The notes under the pieces were generated by a model. It ran no database searches, was not told the DNA's origin, and was given only the letters and a program-made list of their open reading frames with translations. Both the position numbers and the translations under genes were made by a program. Shown one piece after another: positions 27,550 to 37,296 of a stretch of 64,000 nucleotides of DNA. The stretch is from contig NZ_LT670847.1 in the NCBI RefSeq assembly GCF_900142895.1, positions 186,001 through 250,000 of the forward strand, given 5' to 3'. The first letter of the stretch is position 1. Each line of letters opens with the position of its first letter. This stretch comes from Vreelandella subglaciescola (GTDB lineage Bacteria; Pseudomonadota; Gammaproteobacteria; Pseudomonadales; Halomonadaceae).

Positions 27550-29630
27550 AGGCTGGCATCCTCCACGTCGATGGCGTTGGCCTGCAGCGCCAGCAGCGTT
27601 TCCAGGGTATCTATGCCTCGGGCTTCCAGGCGCGGCAGCAGGGCCAGCCACAGCGCAGCGGTGACCCGGGCATCGCCCAGTGCGGTGTGGCGCGTGCCCG
27701 GCGGGAAAGTGATGTCATAGCGCGCCGCAAGGCTGTCCAGATCGTGCCCGTCCAGCGCTTCGTCCAGCGCCCGGGAAATCAGCAGGGTGTCCAGCACCGG
27801 CATGGCAAATTCAACGCCGTGCTGGCTGATGGCGAGCATATCGAAGGAGGCGTTGTGGGCGAGGAGCACCGCATCGCCCACATAGTGGCGAAACTGCGGG
27901 AGCGTGGTGGCAAGCGTCGGCGCGTCGGCCACATCGGCGTCAATAAGGCCGTGGATGGCGGTGCTCGCGGCGGAAATGGCGCGTTCGGGGTTGACGTATT
28001 GAGCGAAGGTTTCGCTGGCCAGCACCCGGGCGTTGACGATGCGGCACGCGCCCAGACTGACCACGGTATCGCCGCGGCGCAGCGCCAGCCCGGTGGTTTC
28101 GGTGTCGAAGGCGACGACTTCCAGGCTGCGCAGCGACAAGTCGGCCAGCCTTTCATCGGGTGAGGGCAGATTGGCGATGCCGAAGTCATGGAACTCGGGG
28201 CGCGGCGCTACGGCGCGGGGCGGTGCGCCGACCCGCTCGGCGGCGGGCAGCGGCAGGCGAATGCGCGCTCGCTTGCCGTCGGCATCGGCCAGGCTCCAGA
28301 TCTCGCTGGCGTGCTGGCGCAGCACCTCGGCGGCGGTAGGTGAGTGGGGCAGCGTGGTCAGCGGCTGGCGCTGCCAGCGGGCCAGCTCGCCTTCAGGCAG
28401 CGGTGGGCCGTGCCAGCTCATATCCAGATACACCCGTTTGTTGCCCAGCCCCATTTCCCCTTCAAAGCCAACGCCTTCAAAGCGGCCGGTGGGCAGCTGT
28501 GCGCCAAGAAATTGCAGCAGTGAGTCGAGCAGCGCGATCAGCGCCGGCGCGTCGCCCTTGAACCACGCGGGCATGCCGATGGGGGTAATCAGGCGGCGCG
28601 ACGGGTCGAGCCGCTCGTCCAGTGCCTGCCAGAAATCGTTGGACCAGATCGGCGTCAGCTGCTCGCCCTGGCGCTGCATATCGTCAATCAGCTGGCCCAT
28701 GTGGGTAATGCTGTGGCCCAGTGCCAGGCTATCTTCATCGATGGCGCTTTCCAGCCGCTCGCGCAGCGCGCTGGCATCAGCGTTGGATACGCTCAGCGTT
28801 TTCAGCACCTCGGCGGCGCTGGTGACGCTCGCCGCTTGGCGGCGCAGTTCGGCCAGCCGGGCGCCAAGCTCGGCGCGTACGCCCATTTCAGTACTCCAGG
28901 CGAGGGTGGCATCGGTGAAAGTGACAAGGCTTTCGCCGTCGCTTTCCGGCAGCCGGCGTAACGTCACCTTTAACCAGCGCTCATCGCAGGGCAGCAGCAG
29001 CTCGCGCGGAGTACCGTCATTGGGCAGCTGAGCCAGCGCGTTCTGCAGGCTGGCGGCCGGCAGTAATGCATCGATGCGCTTGCCCAGCCCCAGCCCGGTA
29101 TGGCCGGCAAAAAAGCGTTCCGCCGCGGCGTTCAGCAGCAGCAATCGGCGGTGGCGGTCGCAGAGCAGCAACGGCGTGTGCAGCACCTGCAGCAGGGCTT
29201 CAAGCCGCTGGCGTACCTGGGCGGCGTCGTGCGCGCCTTCAGCATACGCCTGCGTTAGTCGACTACGGTCGGCGCGCCAGCTTTCCCGCACTCGCGCAAG
29301 ATCCGGCCCCAACCCCGTTAGCCAGCCTTCGGGCGGGTTCTCATCGCGGGCATCGGGGCTTGCCACCAGGCGCGCCAGCTGTGCCTGCAAATGGCGCAGC
29401 GGAGTAAACAGCATGCGCTCCAGCGCCAGCCCTACGAGCAGAATCGTCGCGCCGCCGGAAAAACTCCCGAGCCACAGCGCGACGCGTTCACCGCCGCCCA
29501 CGCCCAGCCGGGCATCCAGCCAGGCAGCAAAAATCGCGCCACCCACAAGGCTGACGCCGCTGAGCAACAGCCACAGGCCGATCAGGCGCTGGCGTTTGGG
29601 AAGCCCCTGACGGCGGTCATGGCGCGTCAT
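27546..29630 (-). CDS. Membrane-anchored PAS-like protein with C-terminal DnaQ-type 3'-5' exonuclease
   Basis: The 694-residue chain begins with two membrane segments (about 16-36 and 46-66), then a helical linker, a PAS-like domain ([23 protein letters not shown], about 148-240) and a helical region resembling a kinase dimerisation/ATPase core but without a recognisable H-box or G-boxes. The last ~190 residues are a DEDDh exonuclease: Exo I FDTETTGL (near 508), Exo [10 protein letters not shown] (near 592), Exo III HTALGDA (near 648). The catalytic set is complete, so nuclease activity is plausible on a membrane-tethered sensory platform. It overlaps the receiver gene by 14 bases and the small membrane gene by 4. 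Confidence 0.85.
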   Translation of the reverse strand: MTRHDRRQGLPKRQRLIGLWLLLSGVSLVGGAIFAAWLDARLGVGGGERVALWLGSFSGGATILLVGLALERMLFTPLRHLQAQLARLVASPDARDENPPEGWLTGLGPDLARVRESWRADRSRLTQAYAEGAHDAAQVRQRLEALLQVLHTPLLLCDRHRRLLLLNAAAERFFAGHTGLGLGKRIDALLPAASLQNALAQLPNDGTPRELLLPCDERWLKVTLRRLPESDGESLVTFTDATLAWSTEMGVRAELGARLAELRRQAASVTSAAEVLKTLSVSNADASALRERLESAIDEDSLALGHSITHMGQLIDDMQRQGEQLTPIWSNDFWQALDERLDPSRRLITPIGMPAWFKGDAPALIALLDSLLQFLGAQLPTGRFEGVGFEGEMGLGNKRVYLDMSWHGPPLPEGELARWQRQPLTTLPHSPTAAEVLRQHASEIWSLADADGKRARIRLPLPAAERVGAPPRAVAPRPEFHDFGIANLPSPDERLADLSLRSLEVVAFDTETTGLALRRGDTVVSLGACRIVNARVLASETFAQYVNPERAISAASTAIHGLIDADVADAPTLATTLPQFRHYVGDAVLLAHNASFDMLAISQHGVEFAMPVLDTLLISRALDEALDGHDLDSLAARYDITFPPGTRHTALGDARVTAALWLALLPRLEARGIDTLETLLALQANAIDVEDASL

Positions 29631-30012
29631 GATCGGACTCGGTCAGTAGCGTCTTGACCTTCTCGACCAGCGCCTGAGTCGAAAACGGCTTGGTGATGTA
29701 GTCATCCGCGCCCAGTGCCATGCCTTTTTCGCGTTCGACCTCGCGGCCGTGGGCGGTGAGCATGATAATCGGCAGGCGGCGGGTCGCGGCGGCGGCGCGC
29801 AGCCGTTCGAGCACGTCAAAGCCGCTGATGCCGGGCAGGCTGATGTCGAGCAGCAGTAAATCGGGCAGGCCGGCGTCAATGCGCTCAAGGGCGCTTTCGC
29901 CGTCGGCGGCCGTGGTCACGTCAAATCCGGCCTGCTGCATCAGAAACTCAAGCGAGAGCAAGATGTTGGGCTCGTCATCGACCACCAGTACTTGCGCCGG
30001 TACCTGAGCCAT
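29617..30012 (-). CDS. Single-domain response regulator (CheY-like receiver)
   Basis: This 131-residue protein is only a receiver domain. It has the acidic pair Asp12/Asp13, the phospho-acceptor Asp56 in [10 protein letters not shown], the conserved Thr in MLTAHG and Lys108 in DYITKPF. No output domain follows, so it must act by protein contact or by passing phosphate on. It is the first gene of the four-gene operon with the exonuclease, small membrane protein and SSS-domain kinase, and is the natural phosphorylation target of that kinase. Confidence 0.93.
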   Translation of the reverse strand: MAQVPAQVLVVDDEPNILLSLEFLMQQAGFDVTTAADGESALERIDAGLPDLLLLDISLPGISGFDVLERLRAAAATRRLPIIMLTAHGREVEREKGMALGADDYITKPFSTQALVEKVKTLLTESDHDAP

Positions 30013-30172
30013 GGCGTTCTCCTGCAGTGTTGAGCGTTGTTGTGGTTATGACTGGAGTCTATGCAAGCAGATGCCTTCAGCCAAGGCGACCTTGGCCGAA
30101 TATCGGGAGCGGTGGTTCGGTTTAACAGAGCCGTGCTTTATCAGGGCTGGGTCTGCTCAGAGTCTCGTCTTG

Positions 30173-30808
30173 TCAGAGTTCCGTTTTTTCAGAATAGTCG
30201 CACAGGTCTTCAATGACACAGCTGCCGCAGCGCGGTTTGCGCGCGATGCAGGTGTAGCGGCCGTGCAGGATAAGCCAGTGGTGGGCATCCTGTTTGAACT
30301 CGCGAGGAACGTGGCGGATCAGTTTTTGCTCGACCTCGACCACGTTTTTGCCCGGCGCCAGCCCGGTACGGTTGGAGACGCGGAAAATATGCGTATCCAC
30401 GGCGATGGTGGGCTGGCCAAAGGCGGTATTGAGGATCACGTTGGCGGTTTTGCGGCCCACGCCGGGCAGCGCTTCAAGCGCCTTGCGGGTGCGGGGCACC
30501 TCACCGCCGTGCTGGTTGACCAGCAGGTGGCAGGTTTTCATCAGATTGACGGCCTTGGTGTTGTAAAGGCCGATGGTCTTGATGTGTTCTTTGAGGCCGT
30601 CGAGCCCCAGGTCGATAATCGCCTGGGGTGTATTGGCGATGGGATAGAGCCGCGCGGTGGCCTTGTTGACGCCGACGTCGGTGGCCTGCGCGGAAAGCAG
30701 CACCGCGGCAAGCAGCTCAAAGGGCGTCGCCCAGTTAAGCTCGGTGGTCGGGTGCGGGTTTTCGGCCTGCAGCCGGGCAAAAATCTCAAAGCGCTTGTGG
30801 GCATTCAT
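30173..30808 (-). CDS. nth: Endonuclease III
   Basis: Nth is a DNA glycosylase/AP lyase that removes oxidised pyrimidines. The 211-residue protein has the helix-hairpin-helix [14 protein letters not shown] with the catalytic Lys, the catalytic Asp in [11 protein letters not shown], and the C-terminal 4Fe-4S ligands C-x6-C-x2-C-x5-C ([17 protein letters not shown]). The ATG overlaps the stop of the rnfB-like gene by 3-4 bases, so the iron-sulfur proteins are translationally coupled; the rnf-nth association also occurs in E. coli and Pseudomonas. Confidence 0.96.
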   Translation of the reverse strand: MNAHKRFEIFARLQAENPHPTTELNWATPFELLAAVLLSAQATDVGVNKATARLYPIANTPQAIIDLGLDGLKEHIKTIGLYNTKAVNLMKTCHLLVNQHGGEVPRTRKALEALPGVGRKTANVILNTAFGQPTIAVDTHIFRVSNRTGLAPGKNVVEVEQKLIRHVPREFKQDAHHWLILHGRYTCIARKPRCGSCVIEDLCDYSEKTEL

Positions 30809-31617
30809 GGCGTGGCGTCAACGTCCGGTGAAGCGTCTTCAAGAGCCCGCTGGGCGTCGGCCACCAGCCGCTCGGCGCTGGGGATCTGGTCGATGGCGGT
30901 GGCCTCGGCGTCGGCATCGCCGCGTCGCCGCGCGCTGGAAAGCTGCTGGTGAACGCGCTTGAGCGCTTGCTCGGCCGCCCGCGCCGCGAGCTTTTTCTGG
31001 CGCAGCGCGGTAGCGTTGGCAGAGCTGCCGTCCGGCGTTGAGCCTGTGGGGCTTGCCGAGTGGCTTTTTTGCCGCCGACGTTTGCGCCGCTCGAGGCGTT
31101 TTTCGCGTGCCTCGCGGGTCAAACGCTGCTGGCGCGCGCGGTGGCGCTGGCGGCCGAGTTCGGCACGACGGGCGATATAGTCGTCTTGCTCTTCAGCGCT
31201 TCGCGACGCCTGCCAGGCGGGGTGTGCGACCATGTCGATACAGTCGACCGGGCAGGGTGCTACGCACAGCTCGCAGCCGGTGCACTCGTCGGTGATCACC
31301 GTATGCATGCGCTTGGCCGCGCCGAGAATGGCGTCCACCGGGCAGGCCTGAATGCACTTGGTGCAGCCGATGCATTCGTCTTCACGAATCACCGCGGCAA
31401 GTGGCGGCTGGGCGGGCTCGGCAAGCGTTTGCGCCGGCTGGCCGGTCAGCTTAACTAGCTGGGCAAGGGTGTCCTCGCCGCCCGGCGGGCAGCGGTTGAC
31501 CGGCTCGCCGTCGGCGATGGCCTCGGCGTAGGGCAAACAGCCGTCGAAGCCGCATTTGCCGCACTGGGTCTGCGGCAGCAATGCATCGACGGCGTCTATC
31601 AGGGCGTGACGGCTCAT
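30805..31617 (-). CDS. rsxB: RnfB/RsxB-like iron-sulfur protein, without membrane anchor
   Basis: The protein carries an N-terminal 4Fe-4S domain ([16 protein letters not shown]...NRCPPGG) and two ferredoxin clusters ([16 protein letters not shown] and [18 protein letters not shown]), the layout of RnfB/RsxB, which accepts electrons in the Rnf/Rsx membrane complex. It is unusual in lacking the N-terminal hydrophobic anchor and in having a 120-residue, very basic, helical C-terminal extension ([21 protein letters not shown]). No other rnf gene is in the window. Gene order metG-rsxB-nth with overlaps makes co-translation likely. The symbol reflects family, not proven function. Confidence 0.85.
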   Translation of the reverse strand: MSRHALIDAVDALLPQTQCGKCGFDGCLPYAEAIADGEPVNRCPPGGEDTLAQLVKLTGQPAQTLAEPAQPPLAAVIREDECIGCTKCIQACPVDAILGAAKRMHTVITDECTGCELCVAPCPVDCIDMVAHPAWQASRSAEEQDDYIARRAELGRQRHRARQQRLTREAREKRLERRKRRRQKSHSASPTGSTPDGSSANATALRQKKLAARAAEQALKRVHQQLSSARRRGDADAEATAIDQIPSAERLVADAQRALEDASPDVDATP

Positions 31618-33653
31618 CAGCTAACGCGCTGGCCGGGTTCGGCGCCGTCGTCCGGCGACAGCAGGTAAATGCCGTCGTCGTTGGCCGAGGCCAGCACCAT
31701 GCCTTCCGATACGCCAAAGCGCATTTTACGCGGCGCGAGGTTGGCCACCATGATGGTCAATCGGCCTTCCAGCGCTTCGGGCGCGTAGGCCGAGCGGATG
31801 CCCGAGAACACGTTGCGCGTTTCGCCGCCGAGATCCAGCGTGAGCTGCAGGAGTTTGTCGGCGCCTTTGACGTATTCCGCCTTGGCGATGCGGGCGATAC
31901 GCAGGTCGACCTTGCTGAAGTCGTCAAAGCTGACTTCCTCGGCAATCGGGTCGGCTGCCAAGGCACCTTTGGGGGCGTCTTTGAGTTTTTGCTCTTCCAC
32001 CAGATCCTCCTTCGACGCCTCGACCATGGCCTCGATCTTGTCGCGTTCGATGCGCGTCATCAGCGGCTTGAACTTGTTGATGGCGTGGTGCGACAGCACC
32101 TTGTGGCGGCTTGCCCAGTCGAGCGTTTCAAGGTCGAGAAATGCGCGCGCCTGCTCGGCCATGGCCGGCACCACGGGCGCCAGATAGACCATCAGCTGGC
32201 GGAACAGGTTGATACCTACCGAGCAGATATCCAGCACTTCCTGCTCACGACCTTCCTGCTTGGCGAGCACCCATGGCTCGGCGTCGGCGATGTAGGTGTT
32301 GGCTTCGTCGGCCAGCTCCATCACGCGACGCATGGCGCGGGAAAACTCGCGGCCTTCAAAGTCGTTGGCGATGTCGTCGCCGGCGGCGATAAAGCGTGCC
32401 AGCATCGCCGGTTCGGCGCAATGCTCGGACAGCGTGCCGCCGCCGAGTTTTTTCACAAAGCCGGCGCAGCGGCTGGCAATGTTGACCACCTTGCCGACCA
32501 GGTCGGCGTTGACCTTCGCGGCGAAGTCGTCAAGGTTCAAATCCAGGTCGTCGACCTTTGACGTCAGCTTGGCGGCAAAGTAGTAGCGCAGGTATTCGGG
32601 GTTCAAGTAGTCGGCGTAGGTGGCGGCCTTGATAAAGGTGCCGCGCGACTTGGACATCTTGGCGCCATCGACGGTGACAAAACCGTGGCAGTTGACCGCC
32701 GTCGGCGTGCGCAGCCCCGCGCCGTGCAGCATTGCCGGCCAGAACAGCGCGTGGAAGTAGACGATATCCTTGCCGATGAAGTGGTATACCTCGGCGTCGG
32801 AGCCGGGCTGCCAGTAGCTGTCAAAGTCCAGCCCGTCGCGATCACAGAGGTTCTTGAAGCTCGCCAGATAGCCGATGGGCGCGTCGAGCCAGACGTAGAA
32901 ATATTTGCCCGGCGCATCGGGAATCTCGAAGCCGAAGTAGGGCGCATCGCGGGAAATGTCCCACTCGTTGAAGCCTGCCTCGAACCATTCCATCAGCTTG
33001 TTGCGGATCTGCGGCTGCACGTGGCCGTCGTTGATCCAGTTTTGCATGAAGTCGGCAAAATCGGGCAGCTTGAAGAAATAGTGGCTGGAGGTTCGCACCT
33101 CGGGGGTGGCGCCGGAAACGGCCGAGACCGGATCGATCAGTTCGGCTGGGGTGTAGGTCGCGCCGCAGGCTTCGCAGTTGTCGCCGTACTGATCGTCGGC
33201 GTGACATTTGGGGCAGATACCCTTGATGAAGCGGTCGGCGAGAAACAGCCCTTTTTGCGGATCATACATCTGCTCGATATCGCGGGTAGAGATATGCCCG
33301 GCATCGCGCAGGCGGGTGTAGATCAGCTCGCTGAAGTAGCGATTTTCATCCGAGTGGGTTGAATGGTAGTTATCAAAGCCCACGCCAAAGCGCGCAAAAT
33401 CTTCCTGATGATCCCGGGAGACGCGCTCGATCAGCGCCTCCGGGGTAATGCCTTCCTGCTCGGCGCGCAGCATGATAGCGGTGCCGTGGGCATCGTCGGC
33501 GCATACATAGTGGCACTGCTGGCCACGACTTTTCTGGAAGCGTACCCAGATGTCGGTCTGAATGTACTCAAGCAAATGGCCCAGGTGAATGGCGCCGTTG
33601 GCATAGGGGAGCGCGCTGGTCACCAGAATCTTGCGCGTGGCGGTGTTAGGCAT
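31617..33653 (-). CDS. metG: Methionyl-tRNA synthetase
   Basis: MetG charges tRNA-Met. The 678-residue protein has the HIGH-type motif HLGH (residues 22-25), the zinc knuckle CPKC...CEAC, the KMSKS motif in [12 protein letters not shown] and a C-terminal OB-fold tRNA-binding domain ([17 protein letters not shown]). Its stop overlaps the start of the rnfB-like gene (TGATG). apbC/mrp, a frequent neighbour of metG, is not present upstream. Confidence 0.97.
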   Translation of the reverse strand: MPNTATRKILVTSALPYANGAIHLGHLLEYIQTDIWVRFQKSRGQQCHYVCADDAHGTAIMLRAEQEGITPEALIERVSRDHQEDFARFGVGFDNYHSTHSDENRYFSELIYTRLRDAGHISTRDIEQMYDPQKGLFLADRFIKGICPKCHADDQYGDNCEACGATYTPAELIDPVSAVSGATPEVRTSSHYFFKLPDFADFMQNWINDGHVQPQIRNKLMEWFEAGFNEWDISRDAPYFGFEIPDAPGKYFYVWLDAPIGYLASFKNLCDRDGLDFDSYWQPGSDAEVYHFIGKDIVYFHALFWPAMLHGAGLRTPTAVNCHGFVTVDGAKMSKSRGTFIKAATYADYLNPEYLRYYFAAKLTSKVDDLDLNLDDFAAKVNADLVGKVVNIASRCAGFVKKLGGGTLSEHCAEPAMLARFIAAGDDIANDFEGREFSRAMRRVMELADEANTYIADAEPWVLAKQEGREQEVLDICSVGINLFRQLMVYLAPVVPAMAEQARAFLDLETLDWASRHKVLSHHAINKFKPLMTRIERDKIEAMVEASKEDLVEEQKLKDAPKGALAADPIAEEVSFDDFSKVDLRIARIAKAEYVKGADKLLQLTLDLGGETRNVFSGIRSAYAPEALEGRLTIMVANLAPRKMRFGVSEGMVLASANDDGIYLLSPDDGAEPGQRVS

Positions 33654-33723
33654 GGTGGGTGATACTTCCGTTAACGTCAGGCGGTGTGTAAGGCCGTTGA
33701 TAAAACCCGTATATAAGACAGCG

Positions 33724-33758
33724 TCAAAAACGGCGAAGCCTGTTGGCGCCTCGCCGTT
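33724..33758 (-). terminator. Terminator of the small gene at 33780
   Basis: On the minus strand AACGGCGA pairs with TCGCCGTT around a 14-base interior that can form a further 3-bp stem, followed by TTTTTG. It separates the small unknown gene from metG. Confidence 0.7.
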
Positions 33759-33779
33759 GGGGGCAGTGAGCGGAGCGAG

Positions 33780-34061
33780 CTAGTAAAGCGCCTGCTCTTC
33801 GAGCACGACTTCACGCAGCAGCGCCAGAAACATCTTGTCGGCTTCTGAATGCTCGGCCGGGTCTTCCGGAATGTGCACGCTGGTGGTGTCAGAGATCTCG
33901 TTGGCCACGCGCGCCATGCTGTCGGCGCTGCCGCCGTTGTCCAGCTGTTGGCGGGCGGCGGCCAGCGACTGCTCAAGGATCTCAGGATCTTGCAGCAGCT
34001 TACGGATAAAACTTTGTAGTTCGTTGATAACGCGCGTTTTTTGAATTTCTGAAGCGGACAT
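33780..34061 (-). CDS. Small acidic helical protein of unknown function
   Basis: I do not recognise this 93-residue protein. It is acidic and predicted mostly helical (MSASEIQKTRVINELQSFIRKLLQDP), with no cysteine, signal or membrane segment. I chose the ATG at 34061 because AGGAGA lies 7 bases upstream; an in-frame TTG 51 bases earlier has no such site. It is bounded by its own terminator and lies between metG and an acyltransferase gene on the same strand. Confidence 0.7.
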   Translation of the reverse strand: MSASEIQKTRVINELQSFIRKLLQDPEILEQSLAAARQQLDNGGSADSMARVANEISDTTSVHIPEDPAEHSEADKMFLALLREVVLEEQALY

Positions 34062-34184
34062 TGAGGCTCTCCTGAATACGCCTTGGCACGCGGCTACCCC
34101 GTCGGGGCGCAATTATTTGACCATAGCATTTTTTGCCGCTCGGCGCAGTGCCCGGGCGCCGCTTTGAAGGCGGCGGCGCCGGCG

Positions 34185-35393
34185 TTAAAGCGTCAAACGA
34201 CCGGCCTTGTGCTTGACCGGATTGGCGTACTGGGCCAGCCAGTAAGGGCGCAGCGGCTCGGGCACCGCGGCGAGGCGCTTGGCAAAGCGTTCGCGGTCCT
34301 GCGCGGTGATGGCTTTGCGGGGCACCAGCTCAGGCGCATCCCCCAAGGCTTCAAGCGCCAGATAATGCGTGGGGAACAAGCGATAGCCGCCGATCACCTG
34401 ACGGTCGATCTCGGCGGCCACTTCGTCCGGCGTGCCCATATCGGTGCCGATCGGGCGGCCAAAGTGCAGCTGTACGCGGCCTTTGTCGCCGGTGATGCCG
34501 GCAACGATTGACTGGATATCCTCGAACTCGCTTTTGTCGTAGCCGCCCCGGGTATCCATGTCGTAAAGCTCCTGGGCTTTCTGCACGTCGCAGGGGTCAA
34601 GCTCGTAGCTGATGGATACCGGCACGATGCGCAGCTCGGCAACCGCCTCGCCAAAGGGAGCCTGTTTGTCGGCCATGCGCCGCGCCATGGTGAGCATTTT
34701 GACGGTGGCGGAGTCAGTGAGATCGATGCCGGTTTTGGCGCGGCCTTCGCGCTGGGCCATCCAGATCGAGTGGTTGTCGGCGGTAATCGAATGGCGAATA
34801 TAGGCCGACAGCTTCTGGTAGGCGGCGAGCATGGCGCGCTTGCCGCGCGCGCTGCGCGGCACGATAAAGCTTTTGTTGAGGCGCATCAGGTCGGTGACGT
34901 AGGGCTTTTTCAGCAGGTTGTCGCCGATGGCGATGCGCACCGTGTCGCGCCCGGCCTGATACAGCGCATAGTTGACGAACGCCGGATCCAGTGAAATATC
35001 GCGATGGTTGCCGATAAACAGGTACGCGACGTTGGCGTCCAGCCGGTCAAGCCCCGAGACCTCGAAGGCGTCCGTGCTGGTGCGGATCATGCGATCCATA
35101 TAGTGGGCAATGCGCTGCTGGAAAGCGCGCACGCTGGTCACGTCTTTGACCTCACGGCGCACTGCTCGGCTGGCCAGCAGTCGCGCCAGCGGCGGTGCCA
35201 CCCGGGCCAGGCGCGGCAGGCGGAAGCGCGTCAGCGCGTTAAGCAGTTCGTTATCACGTGCCAGCCGCTTGAGCACGGCGTTGACTTCGGCGTCGGTGTA
35301 AGGGCGAATCTCGGCCCAGGGGTCCGTTTCAGCTGAATCCGGGGCGGCGTGGGCTGAACTATGGGCCTGGGATAAATTATTGTCGTCAGTCAT
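34185..35393 (-). CDS. Glycerolipid acyltransferase-family protein (PlsC/PlsB-like)
   Basis: The 402-residue protein contains the acyltransferase signature FIGNHRDISLDPAFVNYAL near residue 125 and the downstream acceptor-binding motifs RSARGKRAM and WMAQREGRAKTG. It should transfer acyl groups to glycerol-phosphate-type lipids at the membrane face, though the exact substrate is not evident. The motif spacing (His to second Asp is six residues) differs slightly from the canonical HX4D box and seems to be a feature of this subfamily. No membrane segment is obvious. It lies 24 bases after rdgC and may share its transcript. Confidence 0.85.
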   Translation of the reverse strand: MTDDNNLSQAHSSAHAAPDSAETDPWAEIRPYTDAEVNAVLKRLARDNELLNALTRFRLPRLARVAPPLARLLASRAVRREVKDVTSVRAFQQRIAHYMDRMIRTSTDAFEVSGLDRLDANVAYLFIGNHRDISLDPAFVNYALYQAGRDTVRIAIGDNLLKKPYVTDLMRLNKSFIVPRSARGKRAMLAAYQKLSAYIRHSITADNHSIWMAQREGRAKTGIDLTDSATVKMLTMARRMADKQAPFGEAVAELRIVPVSISYELDPCDVQKAQELYDMDTRGGYDKSEFEDIQSIVAGITGDKGRVQLHFGRPIGTDMGTPDEVAAEIDRQVIGGYRLFPTHYLALEALGDAPELVPRKAITAQDRERFAKRLAAVPEPLRPYWLAQYANPVKHKAGRLTL

Positions 35394-35417
35394 GCGATCC
35401 GTCGATCCGTCGAGTCG

Positions 35418-36371
35418 TTAGGGGGTATCCGAAAAGTGCCCGTGCTCGTTTGCGTTGCCGCTCTGCGCTTCGCCGCCGAGCCACTCGAGCAGGCGCACTG
35501 CGTCTTCGGAAAGCGCCTGGGCCATGAGGATAAAGTCGGTTTCCAGACGCGCCAGCGCATCGTCGCCGTCGTCGGCATGGTCAGCCTCTTCAATCAGCGC
35601 GTCGCCAAAGCGCAGCGATTTGAGCGTTAGATCGTCGGTGAGCACAAAGCCGAGCCGGCCTTCCACGCCCAGCGCGAGCTGGCTGGCCTGGCGGCCGCCT
35701 TCCAGCAGCTGCTGGATGTCATCGCCGTCAAGGTCGACCTGACGGGCGCGCAGCACGCCGTCGTCGCCCTTGGCCTTGAGCTCGACCTGATCGCCAAGGA
35801 TCATGTCGGCGGGGCGGCTGGCGGGATCGGTCAGCCAGGTGGTCATCGCGCGGATGGGCAGCGTTTGCGCGGCCAGCGGGGTGACTTTCAGGCTGCCCAG
35901 CGTCTCGCGCAGCAGATCAAGGATGTCGTCGGCGCGGGCGCGAGAGCCGACGTTGATGCCGATCAGCCCCTGGCGCGTATCCCACCAGAGATCGGTCTTC
36001 TGTCGGCGGATGAAAGCACGCGGCAACAGATCCTCGGTGATTTCTTCCTTGAAGGCGGTCTTTTCCTTACGTGTGACCTTGCGGCCCTCGGCCTGTTCGA
36101 TATCGGCCACCCGCTCGTCGACCTCTTCCTTGACCACGGACGCCGGCAGCAGGCGCTCCTGACGCAAGACCGAGAGCAGGCGATGGCCCTGGATTTCGTG
36201 TACGAACTGGCCGCCACCGGCGCGCCCGGCCGGCGCTGTCCAGCCCAAGCGGCGGGCATCGGCGTTGCCCAGCGGCGCGGCGGCGTGTTCGGTCAGCGCG
36301 TCTTCAAGCGTGGCGCAGTCGAGCTCGGGGGCGCCGTGTAGGCGGTAAAGCAGCAAATTCTTAAACCACAT
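35418..36371 (-). CDS. rdgC: Recombination-associated protein RdgC
   Basis: RdgC is a ring-forming nucleoid protein that binds double-stranded DNA and limits RecA filament formation. The product (317 residues; E. coli 303) begins MWFKNLLLYRLHGAPELD and holds the family segments GGQFVHEIQGHRLLSVLRQERLLPASVV and RRQKTDLWWDTRQGLIGINVGSRARADDIL. The chosen ATG at 36371 is family-standard, but the best ribosome-binding site (AAGGACAGG) sits before a duplicated ATGTGGTTTAA 13 bases upstream (see the mini-ORF entry). No membrane or signal segment is seen. Confidence 0.94.
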   Translation of the reverse strand: MWFKNLLLYRLHGAPELDCATLEDALTEHAAAPLGNADARRLGWTAPAGRAGGGQFVHEIQGHRLLSVLRQERLLPASVVKEEVDERVADIEQAEGRKVTRKEKTAFKEEITEDLLPRAFIRRQKTDLWWDTRQGLIGINVGSRARADDILDLLRETLGSLKVTPLAAQTLPIRAMTTWLTDPASRPADMILGDQVELKAKGDDGVLRARQVDLDGDDIQQLLEGGRQASQLALGVEGRLGFVLTDDLTLKSLRFGDALIEEADHADDGDDALARLETDFILMAQALSEDAVRLLEWLGGEAQSGNANEHGHFSDTP

Positions 36372-36384
36372 CGTTAAACCACAT
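36361..36384 (-). CDS. Seven-codon mini-ORF overlapping the rdgC start
   Basis: The first 11 bases of rdgC (ATGTGGTTTAA) occur twice in tandem, offset by 13 bases. The upstream copy reads MWFNDVV then TAA, with its stop falling inside codons 3-4 of rdgC, and it has the stronger ribosome-binding site (AAGGACAGG at 4-5 bases). It may couple or throttle rdgC translation, or it may be a simple duplication scar. Confidence 0.45.
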   Translation of the reverse strand: MWFNDVV

Positions 36385-36638
36385 GTCGCCTGTCCTTGAG
36401 ATCGGTTATTGAGATCTATTCTTGAAATGGATGCTGAGAAAAGGAGCACATTATGGCGAAAGCGGTGCCTTCCTGCCAGCGTGTCGCGGGGATTCCTGCC
36501 GGGGCTTTTGCTTAAGGGCTTTTCTTGAGCTTTTTCCTTGATAGGCACACTTGTTGTAGTCGTTTCAAACTTGTGTTTGATTGGGCTGGCGGTCAACACC
36601 CATGCCGGTAACGCTGCATGCAGCCACCGGCAGCCAAA

Positions 36639-36690
36639 AGACGTTAAGAACAGACGTTAAGAACAGACGTTAAGAACAGACGTTAAGAAC
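36639..36690 (+). repeat. Tandem repeat, four exact copies of a 13-bp unit
   Basis: AGACGTTAAGAAC is repeated four times without interruption (units at 36639, 36652, 36665 and 36678) and ends 16 bases before the thioesterase start. The 13-bp period is not a multiple of three and the array is non-coding. Copy-number change by slippage would move any upstream promoter relative to the gene. Confidence 0.95.
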
Positions 36691-36706
36691 AAAACACCAG
36701 GGAGCC

Positions 36707-37150
36707 ATGACCATGAACGATTTACTCTCACGCACGGCGCTGCGCGTACGCGGGTATCAGCTGGACGGCTACGGCCACGTCAATAACGCCCGCTATCTGG
36801 AGTTTATGGAAGAGGGGCGCTGGGCGTTTTTCGACGAGCAGCCGCAGTTGATTGCCGGGCTGCATCAGGCCGGCCGGGCTTTCGTGGTGGTCAATCTGAA
36901 TATTGATTACCGCAGCGCGGCGGTGCTCGGCGATGATCTGGTGGTGCTCACCGGCATTGTCCACGTGGGCGAGCGCAGCGCGGTATGCCACCACCAGATT
37001 ATTCGCCGCCACGATAGCGCGCTGGTGGCACAGGCAGATCTGACCTTTGTGCTGCTGGATTTGAAAGCCAATCATGCCGCTTTTATTGAAGGCGACGTGC
37101 GTCAGGCGCTCAACGCGCTGATCACGACTCGCGAGGCTTTTACCGCCTAG
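36707..37150 (+). CDS. Acyl-CoA thioesterase (4HBT hot-dog fold, YbgC-like)
   Basis: This 147-residue protein has the hot-dog thioesterase core YGHVNNARYLEFMEEGRWAFFDE, with the Asp/Asn-type catalytic region seen in the 4-hydroxybenzoyl-CoA thioesterase family, and VNLNIDYRSAAVLGDDLVV as the second strand pair. It should hydrolyse an acyl-CoA in the cytosol; the substrate is not evident. Two ATGs lie 6 bases apart (36707 and 36713) with GGGAG before both. It stands alone between the divergent rdgC and gyrA, behind a 13-bp repeat array. Confidence 0.88.
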   Translation: MTMNDLLSRTALRVRGYQLDGYGHVNNARYLEFMEEGRWAFFDEQPQLIAGLHQAGRAFVVVNLNIDYRSAAVLGDDLVVLTGIVHVGERSAVCHHQIIRRHDSALVAQADLTFVLLDLKANHAAFIEGDVRQALNALITTREAFTA

Positions 37151-37296
37151 CGGGGTAGTGTTCCAGGGTCAAGGGTGCCAGCGGCTGCCCTTGGCGCTTC
37201 TGCAGTGGTATGATGTGGCGATATTTGCGCGCCGTTGTCCGGTATTCGCGCTTTCCACTCTCGCAGTGCCAATGCAGTGCAAAGGATCTGACTTCC

